Part shown: positions 8,320 to 16,172 of the stretch, piece after piece
Layout: every line of letters begins with the position of its first letter
How positions within the stretch are numbered: position 1 is the first letter of the stretch
NCBI GenBank assembly: GCA_036393295.1
Contig: DASWHF010000132.1
Location: 1 to 16,209, forward strand
From: DASWHF01 sp036393295
Lineage (GTDB): Bacteria; Pseudomonadota; Gammaproteobacteria; Acidiferrobacterales; UBA6901
Reading direction: 5' to 3'
Length of the DNA stretch: 16,209 nucleotides
Position numbers and translations under genes: made by a program
Notes under the pieces: generated by a model
The model's input: the letters and a program-made list of their open reading frames with translations, nothing else
The model's database searches: none
Told to the model about the DNA's origin: nothing

Positions 8320-9084
8320 TCAGAGCTCGAACACCATCCCGCGCTTGAGTGCCCGCGGCGGATTGCCGGGAAGATGCGCGCGAATCTCGGCCATGATCTG
8401 GTCCTCGCGGTCGGGCATCAGATGGGTGATGTAGATCTCCGCCGGGCGCTTGAGCTTGGCCAGCTCGGACTTGAGCATCTTCGGGCACAGGTGCTTGGAC
8501 AGCCGGCTCAATTCCTCGTCGGCGTCGGTGAACGAAGTCTCGATGATGACCTGGCGCAGATCCCGGCAGGCGTTCAAGGCCTGCCAGAAGCCGTCGTTCT
8601 CGGTGGTGTCGCCGCTGAAGGCCAGGCTGCCGCGCGCGCCGCTGACGAGGTAGCCGACCGCCGGCACGGCGTGCTCGACCGGCACGCTGGTCAGCCGCCG
8701 GCCGCCGAGCTCGCGCCCGGCGCCCGGCGCCAGCGCCTCGAAGCGCAGGTACGGCCGCTGCTTGTTGGGGATCTGCGTGAAGTCCGGCCACACGTGCCAG
8801 TTGAAGATGTTCTGCCACAGGGTGGAAAGCGTCGCCTCCTGGGCGTGCACCGTGAGCGGCCGGTCGCGCTGCGCGCCGACCGTGTCGACCAGGAACGGTA
8901 CCGACACCACGTGATCGAGATGGGCATGGGTGAGGAACACGTGGTCGATGGCGCGCAGCGCGGCGACGTCGAGATCGCCGACGCCGGTGCCGGCGTCGAT
9001 CAGGATATCGTCATCCACCAGCAACGCGGTGGTGCGGGTATCGGCGCCGATACCGCCGCTGCAGCCCAGGACGCGGATGCGCAT
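8320..9084 (-). CDS. Metallo-beta-lactamase-fold hydrolase, probable class II cyclic-nucleotide phosphodiesterase
   Basis: The 254-residue protein carries a complete two-metal site: H53-x-H55-x-D57-H58 in THAHLDHVV, H138, D159 in FSGDTTEND and H221 in ITHLMPD. The HLDH block followed by a small-residue and hydrophobic run resembles the signature of class II 3',5'-cyclic-nucleotide phosphodiesterases (yeast PDE1, Vibrio CpdP), and the LGCSGGIG opening fits too. It would then hydrolyse cAMP or a related nucleotide in the cytoplasm, as there is no signal peptide. RNase Z-like or another MBL hydrolase remains possible. It reads in the same direction as ffh but is cut off from it by the repeat block. 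It is divergent from the ypjD-like gene. Confidence 0.85.
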   Translation of the reverse strand: MRIRVLGCSGGIGADTRTTALLVDDDILIDAGTGVGDLDVAALRAIDHVFLTHAHLDHVVSVPFLVDTVGAQRDRPLTVHAQEATLSTLWQNIFNWHVWPDFTQIPNKQRPYLRFEALAPGAGRELGGRRLTSVPVEHAVPAVGYLVSGARGSLAFSGDTTENDGFWQALNACRDLRQVIIETSFTDADEELSRLSKHLCPKMLKSELAKLKRPAEIYITHLMPDREDQIMAEIRAHLPGNPPRALKRGMVFEL

Positions 9085-9223
9085 GTGTCAGCCTGCCCTC
9101 GAGATCGGCGCCACCGGCGCCGGGAACCGTGATCTCATCAGAATACCCGCTCGCCGCGCTGTGATAAAGCGCACGTTTTCCGTGGCGCTGGGCGTCCGGT
9201 GGCACAATGATGGATTCCCCCAC

Positions 9224-9289
9224 TATCGGCGCGCAGGTTTCTCCCTGTCCCTCCGGGAGAGGGCCGGGGTGAGGGCCGATAAGGGAGAA
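9224..9289. repeat. Fold-back repeat in the MBL-ypjD gap
   Basis: Nested inverted repeats are TATCGGC (9224-9230) with GCCGATA (9275-9281), and TTCTCCCT (9239-9246) with AGGGAGAA (9282-9289). They lie around a CTCC-G-GGAG palindrome (9251-9259). The central CCCTCCGGGAGAGGG and GGGGTGAGGG text is of a kind seen as intergenic repeats in many proteobacteria. The two pairs cross rather than nest perfectly, so they may be alternative pairings. Apart from this and the structure at 9416-9443, the 355-base gap (9085-9439) shows no gene. Confidence 0.5.
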
Positions 9290-9415
9290 GGACCCGTGGA
9301 ATAGCGCCGTACCCTATTCCCGTTCTCTTCAGTGACCCGGAGACCAGGCCGGCTCCGTGGACCGGCACACCGCGCTCATCCCCCCGGCGGGCTTCATCCC
9401 CGCGTCGAGCTGTGC

Positions 9416-9443
9416 CATGATGCGCCCGGACACGGCATCATGA
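9416..9443 (+). promoter_or_regulatory. Inverted repeat over the ypjD start codon, with overlapping mini-ORF
   Basis: CATGATGC (9416-9423) and GCATCATG (9435-9442) form a perfect 8-base stem with an 11-base loop. The right arm contains the whole ypjD ATG. The left arm starts an eight-codon frame (MMRPDTAS, 9417-9443) whose TGA overlaps that ATG in an ATGA junction, the usual geometry of translational coupling. Neither start has a strong ribosome site. Confidence 0.35.
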
Positions 9444-10255
9444 CCCATACCCTCCTCACTCTGCTCGGCGCGGCGCTCTATCTGGCGGCTGCCTTATTGT
9501 TGTGGCGCGGCCTCACGCGCGCGCCGCTCGCCGGCGCGGCACGGCTCGGGCTGCTGAGCCTGGCCCTCGGCGCCGTGCTGCTGCACGGGCTCATCCTGTA
9601 TCACGGTCTGGTGCGCCCCGGCGGGCTCGACCTCGGGCTCAGCAACGCCCTGTCGCTGGTGGCCTGGACGGTTTCGCTGCTGTTCGTGCTGGCCGCCCTC
9701 AACCGGCCGATCGAGAGCCTCGGCGTGCTGATCCTGCCGCTGGCGGCGGCCATCCTGGTGCTGGGCTGGTTGTGGCCGGGCGGTCGGACCGGCACCCTGC
9801 CGGCCTCGCCGCTGCTGTCGGCGCATATCGTGATCTCGCTGCTCGCCTACAGCCTGCTGTCCATCGCCGTCATCCAGAGCCTGATGCTGGCGGTCCAGGA
9901 GCGCGCGCTGCGCAGCCATCAGCCGCACGGGATGCTGCGCGCCTTGCCGCCGCTCGAGACCATGGAAGGCCTGATGTTCCAGATGATCGCGGTCGGCTTC
10001 CTGCTGCTGACCCTGACCCTGATCTCGGGCGTGGTGTTCTCCGAGGAGCTGTTCGGCCGGCCGCTGCGCTTCACCCACCATGTGGTCCTGTCGCTGACCG
10101 CCTGGGTGGTGTTCGGCGTGCTGCTGCTCGGCCACTGGCGCTTCGGCTGGCGCGGCCGCATAGCGCTGCGCTGGACCCTGAGCGGCTTCATCCTGCTGGT
10201 GCTGGCCTATTTCGGCAGCAAGTTCGTGCTGGAAGTCCTGCTCGGACGGGCCTGA
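9440..10255 (+). CDS. ypjD: Inner-membrane cytochrome c assembly family protein (YpjD/CcsA-like)
   Basis: The ATG at 9440 begins the first hydrophobic segment directly (MTHTLLTLLGAALYLAA), whereas the longer frame adds only an Arg/Pro-rich tail. The 271-residue protein has about eight membrane segments. They include the family's HIVISLLAYSLL segment (about 130-150) and a C-terminal HHVVLSLTAWVVFG segment with a following GHWRFGWRG loop. YpjD belongs to the CcsA/CcmC-like cytochrome c assembly family (PF01578), but a haem-handling role has not been firmly shown for it. The conserved neighbours ffh and the yfjD-type gene support the name. In this window they are still in the same region but no longer adjacent. 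Translation may be affected by the structure over its start. Confidence 0.85.
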   Translation: MTHTLLTLLGAALYLAAALLLWRGLTRAPLAGAARLGLLSLALGAVLLHGLILYHGLVRPGGLDLGLSNALSLVAWTVSLLFVLAALNRPIESLGVLILPLAAAILVLGWLWPGGRTGTLPASPLLSAHIVISLLAYSLLSIAVIQSLMLAVQERALRSHQPHGMLRALPPLETMEGLMFQMIAVGFLLLTLTLISGVVFSEELFGRPLRFTHHVVLSLTAWVVFGVLLLGHWRFGWRGRIALRWTLSGFILLVLAYFGSKFVLEVLLGRA

Positions 10256-10321
10256 AACCGTTTTGAAACCGGGAAAAGAAAAATTGAAACATGACTCACC
10301 AACCAATTAAGGGGGCTTTAC

Positions 10322-10561
10322 ATGACTGACTCAAACATGCACGCCGCTGGGACGACGATGACGCGCGCCACCCGCTACGGGATCGCGTCCCTGGCCCTCT
10401 ATTTCCTGCTGTACTTTTTTGAGGATTCCGTCCTCGAGTTCACCTCGCGCGGCGGTTGGTACTTCATCGCCCCCGTGGTAATTGCCTTCGTGTTTTCTTA
10501 TTTCCACGGGGCATTCACCTCCTATTTCTGGGATACCCTCGGCATCAAGGCGAAAAAATAA
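10322..10561 (+). CDS. Small two-segment membrane protein, unknown function
   Basis: This 79-residue protein starts at ATG 10322 behind a GGGGG ribosome site (AAGGGGGCTTTAC). A short polar N-terminus is followed by two hydrophobic segments, ALYFLLYFF (about 24-32) and IAPVVIAFVFSYF (about 49-61). An acidic loop (FEDSVLEF) and a YFWDTLGIKAKK tail complete it. It is more AT-rich than its neighbours. Its TAA (10559-10561) runs straight into the AGGAGGG ribosome site of the TSUP-Usp gene, so the two are almost certainly made together. I do not recognise a family; a small accessory subunit of the transporter is an inference from this linkage. Confidence 0.8.
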   Translation: MTDSNMHAAGTTMTRATRYGIASLALYFLLYFFEDSVLEFTSRGGWYFIAPVVIAFVFSYFHGAFTSYFWDTLGIKAKK

Positions 10562-10567
10562 GGAGGG
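10561..10567 (+). promoter_or_regulatory. Ribosome binding site that fixes the TSUP-Usp start
   Basis: AGGAGGG overlaps the last base of the preceding stop codon and lies 4 bases before the GTG at 10572. This decides for the GTG rather than for the in-frame ATG at 10482, which is inside the upstream gene. Confidence 0.85.
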
Positions 10568-10571
10568 CGGC

Positions 10572-12518
10572 GTGGAACTGACGACAGCGACGAATTTCAT
10601 TCCGCTCGACGCGCTCGACGTCACCTATCTGCTGGTCGTCGGCTTCATCGGCGGGCTGGTCAGCGGTTTCATCGGATCCGGCGGCGCCTTCGTGCTGACG
10701 CCGGCCATGATGAGCATGGGCGTGCCGGGCATTGTGGCGGTGGCGTCGAACATATGCCACAAGTTTCCCAAGGCGCTGGTCGGCGCCATCAAGCGCGCCA
10801 AATACGGCCAGGTGGACGTGAGGCTCGGTATCGTGGTCGGCGTCTCGGCCGAGGCCGGGGTGCTTTATGGCGCGCACATCCAGGAAATCATTCATAGCAG
10901 CTTCGGCGACGCCGGTTCCAACCTTTACGTCAGTCTTGCCTTCGTCATCGTGCTCGGCATTATCGGCAGTTACGTGCTGTGGGATGCAATGAAGACGCGT
11001 CGCGCTACCGGCGACGAACCGGAAAAAGTCTCGCGTATCGCCCGCTGGGTGCAATCCGTACATATTCCCGGGACAATGGTTTACTTCAAGAGCCTCGATG
11101 CCCGCGTGTCGGTCTTGTTCACGATTCCGCTCGGCTTCGCCACCGGCATGCTCGCGGCGACCATCGCCGTGGGCGGTTTCATCGGCGTGCCCGCCATGCA
11201 TTACATCCTCGGGGCGCCCGCCCTCATGGCCTCCGCCACCGAGCTCGTCACCGCCTTTGTCATGGGTCTCGGCGGCACGATCAAGTTCTCCTGGAGCGGG
11301 CTCGTGGACATCCGTCTGGCGATGATCATCCTCGCCGGCTCCCTCTTCGGCGTCCAGCTCGGCGCGATCGGCACGACCTACGTCAAGGCGCACATGATCA
11401 AGCTGGTCATGGGGACGATCATGGTGCTGGTGCTGTTCTCGCGCGCGCTTGCCATCCCCGTCTACCTCTCCGAACTCGAACTTATCGACACGCTCGATCC
11501 TCATCTTTCCAGCGCCCTGCTGAACATCAGCTTCGTGGTGCTGATCGCGGCGCTCGCGAGCGGCGCCGCGATCGTGTTCGCGGCGCTGTGGCGCGGCATC
11601 AGCGCCTCCCGCCGCGAAATCGCGCTCGCCGGCACGGCGTTCGCGCCCGACGTGGTGGCCACGCCGGCCAGCCCTCAACTATCGCCGCTCGGCCGGTTCG
11701 AGCGTTTTCTGCTCGCCACCGACGGCTCCGAATACAGCGCCGGCGCGGTGCGCGAGGCGCTGCGCATGGCGGGCAAATGCGGCGCCCGCGTGCGCGCGAT
11801 CAGCGTGGTGACCGGCGGCGACACCGAGCTGTACGCGATGGGCGAGCAGTTGATCACCAAGGAGCTGAATACCGCCCGTGCCCACCTCGACGACGTGCAG
11901 CGACAGGCCTCGGCCGCCGGGGTAGCCTGCGAGAGCGAGGCCACGCAGAGCAACCAGGTTTATCAGGAAATCGCCGCTCAGGCCGAGAAGATGCAGGCCG
12001 ATCTGATCGTGATGGGCCGGCGCGGCCGCCATGGGCTGGCGCGGCTGATGGTCGGCCCGTCGACCGTGCGCGTCATCGGCCACGCGCGCTGCAATGTACT
12101 CGTGGTGCCGCGCGCGGCGGAGCTGGTCGGCCGGCGCTTCATTGTCGCCTCCGACGGCTCGCGTTACGGCGATGCCGCCGCCGTCACCGCCGCACGGCTC
12201 GCCAAACTCTGCCACACCCCCATCACGGTCGTCTCGGTCACCAGGCCGGAACACAGCAAGGAGCGCAAGCGCGAAGCGCACCAGATCGTGGGCCGCATCG
12301 TCTCATTCCTCAAGCAGGAGGGAGTGGTGGTCGAGGGCATCGTCCCCCATGGCCGGCCGGACGAAGTGATTGTCCAGACGGCGAACGCCAAAAACAGCGA
12401 TCTGATCATACTGGGCAGTCGTGGTCGCACCGGCCTGGAGCGCGTTTTGCTCGGCGGCACTTCCGAACGCGTGATCGACCAGGCCCGCTGCGCCGTGCTT
12501 GCCGTCAAGTCGGCATAA
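10572..12518 (+). CDS. TauE/SafE (TSUP) anion transporter fused to two UspA domains
   Basis: The 648-residue protein starts at GTG 10572. Residues 1 to about 360 are a TSUP permease with roughly eight or nine membrane segments; the family signature region reads SGFIGSGGAFVLTPAMM, and the second repeat has ATIAVGGFIGVPAM. TSUP proteins export sulfite, sulfoacetate and similar anions or import sulfur compounds. A linker leads to UspA domain 1 (376 to about 514) and domain 2 (about 521-648). Both keep the ATP-binding G-x2-G-x9-G pattern: GRRGRHGLARLMVGPST and GSRGRTGLERVLLGGTS. The Usp part should lie in the cytoplasm and could sense adenine nucleotides to gate or stabilise the permease. TSUP proteins are usually about 250-300 aa without such domains. 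The substrate cannot be read from sequence; sulfite is the likeliest guess. Confidence 0.9.
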   Translation: MELTTATNFIPLDALDVTYLLVVGFIGGLVSGFIGSGGAFVLTPAMMSMGVPGIVAVASNICHKFPKALVGAIKRAKYGQVDVRLGIVVGVSAEAGVLYGAHIQEIIHSSFGDAGSNLYVSLAFVIVLGIIGSYVLWDAMKTRRATGDEPEKVSRIARWVQSVHIPGTMVYFKSLDARVSVLFTIPLGFATGMLAATIAVGGFIGVPAMHYILGAPALMASATELVTAFVMGLGGTIKFSWSGLVDIRLAMIILAGSLFGVQLGAIGTTYVKAHMIKLVMGTIMVLVLFSRALAIPVYLSELELIDTLDPHLSSALLNISFVVLIAALASGAAIVFAALWRGISASRREIALAGTAFAPDVVATPASPQLSPLGRFERFLLATDGSEYSAGAVREALRMAGKCGARVRAISVVTGGDTELYAMGEQLITKELNTARAHLDDVQRQASAAGVACESEATQSNQVYQEIAAQAEKMQADLIVMGRRGRHGLARLMVGPSTVRVIGHARCNVLVVPRAAELVGRRFIVASDGSRYGDAAAVTAARLAKLCHTPITVVSVTRPEHSKERKREAHQIVGRIVSFLKQEGVVVEGIVPHGRPDEVIVQTANAKNSDLIILGSRGRTGLERVLLGGTSERVIDQARCAVLAVKSA

Positions 12519-12587
12519 AGACCCGGGTAAGTTCGTGCAGTCTGTCGCGCGCCGTCTTGTCTACAGTCTGCCACGGAAGATGACGCA

Positions 12588-14765
12588 TTGACGAAGATAA
12601 TGGGCATGAATCGGATATCGCATCCTCCGGGCCGCTTGCAGCGTTTCCTGCCGTTTTTGGCCTGGATCGGCGAGCTTCGCAACGGCCGGATGCTGCGTGC
12701 CGATCTTGTCGCCGGGATCACCGTAGCGCTGGTTCTTGTCCCGCAATCCATGGCGTACGCGCAGCTTGCCGGGCTGCCGGCGTATTACGGGCTCTATGCG
12801 GCGTTCATGCCGCCCATGGTCGCCGCGCTGTTCGGGTCCTCGCGCCAGCTCGCGACCGGCCCGGTGGCGGTGGTCTCGCTCCTGACCGCGGCCGCGCTCC
12901 AGCCGATCGCCGCCAGCGGCTCGCCCGGCTACATCGCCTACGCGGTGATGCTGTCGCTCATGGTCGGGCTGTTCCAGTTCGGTCTCGGGCTGCTGCGCCT
13001 CGGCGTGCTGGTCAACTTCCTGTCGCATCCGGTGGTCATCGGCTTCACCAACGCCGCGGCCATCATCATCGCCACCTCGCAACTCGACAAGATCTTCGGC
13101 GTGCGCGCCATGAAGGCCGATCATCACTACGAGACCGTGTGGAACACGGTGGTGGCCACCGGCCAGTATATCCATTGGCCGACCCTGGCCATCGCGGTGC
13201 TGGCGTTCACGACGATGATCGTGCTGAAACGCACCAACCCGCGTATTCCCAACGTGCTGATCGCGGTCGCCGCCACCACGCTGATTTCCTACGCGATCGG
13301 CTTCGAGAAACTCACGACGATCCAGATCGCGCAGATCGGCAACGAGAGCGCGCGCCAGGTGGCCGCCGAGCGCATCAAGACCGGGTACGAGCTGTTGGCG
13401 CTGCAAACGCAGCTCGCGGCGGCCGAGGGACGGCTCGCGACCGCGATCGACCAATACGGTCACGACGCATCGCACACCCTCGCTGTCCGCCACGAGGTCG
13501 ACAGGCTCCGGCAGAGCTACGAACGCCGGATGAACACCCACAAGGTCGATTTGGAGGAGCTGCGTTCCGTGATGTTCGAGCGCGTACACAGCGACGCGAC
13601 CGGGGAGATCTTCTATCTGCGCGGCCGGGTCCCCGAGGGCCTCGAAAGTGACGGCCATGTCTGGCGCGTCACGCATATCGACGACGACGGCCGGCTGCAC
13701 TTCAGCGGGGGTGGCCGCGTCGTCGGCGCGGTCCCCCGGGGACTGCCGTCCTTCCGGCTGCCGGCGTTCGATCTCGACGTAATATTGAAGTTGTTCGCGG
13801 CCGCGATAACGATCTCGTTGATCGGATTCATGGAGGCGATTTCGATCGCCAAGTCGATGGCGGCGCGCACGCGGCAGCGTCTCGATCCCAATCAGGAGCT
13901 GATCGGCCAGGGAGTGGGCAACATCGTCGGCAGCCTGTTCCAGAGCTATCCCACCTCCGGCTCCTTCTCGCGCAGCGCGGTGAACATCAGCGCCGGGGCG
14001 GTCACCGGTTTCGCGTCGGTGGTGACCGGCATCATCGTAGTCGTCACCTTGCTGTTCCTGACTCCCCTGCTCTACCACCTGCCGCAGGCGACGCTGGCCG
14101 CGGTGATCATGATGGCGGTCATCGGTCTGGTGAACGTCGCCTCGGTCTATCACGCCTGGAAGGCCCAGCGGCAGGACGGCATCGTCGCGGTCGTCACCTT
14201 CTTCCTGACGCTGGCCTTCGCGCCGCACCTCGACAAGGGCATCATGATCGGCGCCGGCCTGGCCCTGATCCTGTACCTGTACCGGACCATGCAGCCGCGC
14301 GTCGCGGTCCTGGCACGCCACAGCGACGGCACGCTGCGCGACGCCGAGATGTTCGGGCTCGAGACCTGCAAGCAGATCAGCATGATCCGTTTCGACGGCA
14401 CGCTGTACTTCGCCAACGTCAGCTACTTCGAGGACAAGGTCCTGGAGCGCGTCTCGGCCAAGCCGGAGCTGAAATACGTCATCGTCGTCGGCGACGGCAT
14501 CAACCAGATCGACGCCTCCGGCGAGGAGGTGGTGGCCTCGCTGGTGCAGCGCCTGGAGGAGAACGGCGTCCTCATGCTGTTCAGCGGCCTCAAGAAGCAG
14601 GTGCTGGACGTGTTCGGCCGCACCGGCCTCGGCGACAAGCTCGGGCCGAACCGCTTCTTCCGCACCGAGGACCAGGCCCTGGAGTACGCCTGGAACCAGC
14701 TCGGCGACAACCACGAGGCCGACTGCCCGTTGAACGTGGTCTGTCCCGTGCAGCCGGTGAAGTGA
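12588..14765 (+). CDS. SulP-family anion transporter with STAS domain and a large coiled-coil insert
   Basis: SulP proteins move sulfate, bicarbonate or other anions across the inner membrane. The start is TTG 12588, 7 bases after GGAAGA; ATG 12600 and 12606 are alternatives. The 725-residue protein has the N-terminal signature VALVLVPQSMAYAQLAGLP (47-65), a TM3 GPVAVVSLL region, GFMEAISIAKSMA (413-425), PTSGSFSRSAVN (455-466) and a C-terminal STAS domain (about 583-715) with D642-A-S-G. Between the two membrane halves, residues about 242-376 form an extra block. It has a Glu/Arg/Ala-rich probable coiled coil (about 252-333) and a small polar module before the usual VVGAVPRGLPSF. Most SulP proteins are about 550-600 aa. 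By the known 7+7 topology the insert would face the periplasm. The gene is 69 bases after the TSUP-Usp gene. Confidence 0.93.
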   Translation: MTKIMGMNRISHPPGRLQRFLPFLAWIGELRNGRMLRADLVAGITVALVLVPQSMAYAQLAGLPAYYGLYAAFMPPMVAALFGSSRQLATGPVAVVSLLTAAALQPIAASGSPGYIAYAVMLSLMVGLFQFGLGLLRLGVLVNFLSHPVVIGFTNAAAIIIATSQLDKIFGVRAMKADHHYETVWNTVVATGQYIHWPTLAIAVLAFTTMIVLKRTNPRIPNVLIAVAATTLISYAIGFEKLTTIQIAQIGNESARQVAAERIKTGYELLALQTQLAAAEGRLATAIDQYGHDASHTLAVRHEVDRLRQSYERRMNTHKVDLEELRSVMFERVHSDATGEIFYLRGRVPEGLESDGHVWRVTHIDDDGRLHFSGGGRVVGAVPRGLPSFRLPAFDLDVILKLFAAAITISLIGFMEAISIAKSMAARTRQRLDPNQELIGQGVGNIVGSLFQSYPTSGSFSRSAVNISAGAVTGFASVVTGIIVVVTLLFLTPLLYHLPQATLAAVIMMAVIGLVNVASVYHAWKAQRQDGIVAVVTFFLTLAFAPHLDKGIMIGAGLALILYLYRTMQPRVAVLARHSDGTLRDAEMFGLETCKQISMIRFDGTLYFANVSYFEDKVLERVSAKPELKYVIVVGDGINQIDASGEEVVASLVQRLEENGVLMLFSGLKKQVLDVFGRTGLGDKLGPNRFFRTEDQALEYAWNQLGDNHEADCPLNVVCPVQPVK

Positions 14766-14807
14766 CCGGCCGCGCCGGGCCCGCGCATGACGCCCGCGCC
14801 GGACCTG

Positions 14808-14816
14808 TGCTAAAGT
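14808..14816 (+). promoter_or_regulatory. Possible extended -10 promoter of the CBS transporter gene
   Basis: TGC-TAAAGT has the TGn extension before a -10-like box. This gives a start near 14823 and a leader of about 28 bases before the TTG at 14851. No -35 box is visible. Confidence 0.3.
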
Positions 14817-14850
14817 TGCGCCTTCCCCGAACCGTGAGGCAGATCCGCAC

Positions 14851-16143
14851 TTGGACGATCCCCATCTAGGCGCGCTGGTCGGCGCGCTGATCGGTTTGAT
14901 TCTGCTGTCCGCCTTCTTCTCGGCCTCCGAGATCGGCATGCTCACCCTCAACCGCTACCGCCTGCGGCACCTGGCCGACTCGGGCCATCGCGGCGCGCGC
15001 ATCGCCCAGCGCCTGCTGGCGCGGCCCGACCGGCTGCTCGGCATCATCCTGCTCGGCAACAACGCCGCCAACATCGGTGCCTCCTCGGTCGCCACCGTCA
15101 TCGCGCTGGAACTCTATGGCGAGCCGGCGATCGCGGTCGCCGCCTTCCTGCTCACCCTGGTGATCCTGGTGTTCGCCGAGGTCGCGCCCAAGACGCTCGC
15201 CGCGCTGCATCCCGAGTGGATCGCCTTCCCCGCCGCCTACGCGCTGCAGCTGCTGCTATGGGTCAGTTACCCGCTGGTGTGGATGGTCAATGTCGTCGCG
15301 AACTGGTTTCTGCGGCTGTTCGGCGTATCCGTCCACGGGCGCCGCAAGGAGGGCGTAACCAGCGAAGAGCTGCGCACGGTCGTGATGGAGGCCGGCACCT
15401 TCATCCCCGAGACCCACCAGGCGATGTTGCTCGCGATCCTCGACCTCGAAAAGCTCGCGGTCGAGGACGTGATGGTTCCGCGCGGCGAGATCGAGGGCAT
15501 CGACCTCGACGCCGACTGGGACGACATCGTCGAGCAGCTCACCACCGGGCGTTACACGCGCCTGCCGGTCTACCACGGCAGCCTCGACCAGGTCGTCGGC
15601 CTGGTGCATTTGCGCAAGGTGCTCAACCTGATCCGCGGCGGCAGCTTCGACCGCGACGCCCTGATGAAGATCATCGTCGAGCCCTATTTCGTGCCGGAGG
15701 GCACGCCGCTCAGCACCCAGCTCATCAACTTCCGCAACACCAAGCGGCGCGTGGCGCTGGTGGTCGACGAGTACGGCGACCTGCTCGGGCTGGTGACGCT
15801 GGAGGAGATCCTCGAGGAGATCGTCGGCGACTTCACCGCGCCGTCCTCGGCGCTCGCCGACGAGATCCAGCCGCAGGACGACGGCAGCTATCTGATCAGC
15901 GGCGGCATCACCATCCGCGACCTGAACCGCGCGCTCGGCTGGCATCTGCCGACCGACGGGCCGAAGACCCTGAACGGCCTGATCACCGAGTACCTGGAGG
16001 CCATTCCCGAGAGCGGCACCAGCCTGATGCTCAACGGTTACAACGTCGAGATCGTCCGTACACGCGGCACCGGCGTGCACACCGCGCGCATGCGCGTCCG
16101 GCAGAGCGCCGCCGAAGACGATTCCGAGCAGCCGGCGTCGTGA
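14851..16143 (+). CDS. DUF21-CBS-CorC_HlyC membrane protein (YfjD/CorB-like, probable Mg/Co transport)
   Basis: The 430-residue protein begins at TTG 14851; this start gives the usual N-terminus leading into LSAFFSASEIGMLTLNRYRLRHLA. No other in-frame start is near, and GAGG at 14836-14839 is rather far away. Residues 1 to about 175 are the DUF21 (CNNM) membrane domain with NNAANIGASS and FAEVAPKTLAA. A CBS pair follows (about 205-330, including VMVPRGEIEGID and VDEYGDLLGLVTLEEILEEIVGD), then a CorC_HlyC domain (about 345-420). The family is linked to magnesium and cobalt efflux or resistance, and the CBS pair binds adenine nucleotides. In E. coli the homologue yfjD lies by ypjD and ffh; here the transport genes at 10322-14765 separate it from ypjD. 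Confidence 0.93.
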   Translation: MDDPHLGALVGALIGLILLSAFFSASEIGMLTLNRYRLRHLADSGHRGARIAQRLLARPDRLLGIILLGNNAANIGASSVATVIALELYGEPAIAVAAFLLTLVILVFAEVAPKTLAALHPEWIAFPAAYALQLLLWVSYPLVWMVNVVANWFLRLFGVSVHGRRKEGVTSEELRTVVMEAGTFIPETHQAMLLAILDLEKLAVEDVMVPRGEIEGIDLDADWDDIVEQLTTGRYTRLPVYHGSLDQVVGLVHLRKVLNLIRGGSFDRDALMKIIVEPYFVPEGTPLSTQLINFRNTKRRVALVVDEYGDLLGLVTLEEILEEIVGDFTAPSSALADEIQPQDDGSYLISGGITIRDLNRALGWHLPTDGPKTLNGLITEYLEAIPESGTSLMLNGYNVEIVRTRGTGVHTARMRVRQSAAEDDSEQPAS

Positions 16144-16172
16144 GCGCCATGAAACGGGAAAATCAAAACCGC

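Noticed and set aside
10979..12583. Plus-strand open frame of 534 codons inside the TSUP-Usp gene
   Set aside because: It is in another frame of the same strand, Arg-rich and repetitive; the TSUP-Usp frame carries all recognised motifs.
12561..14951. Minus-strand open frame of 796 codons opposite the SulP gene
   Set aside because: It covers SulP in antisense, with a charged low-complexity translation and no domain.
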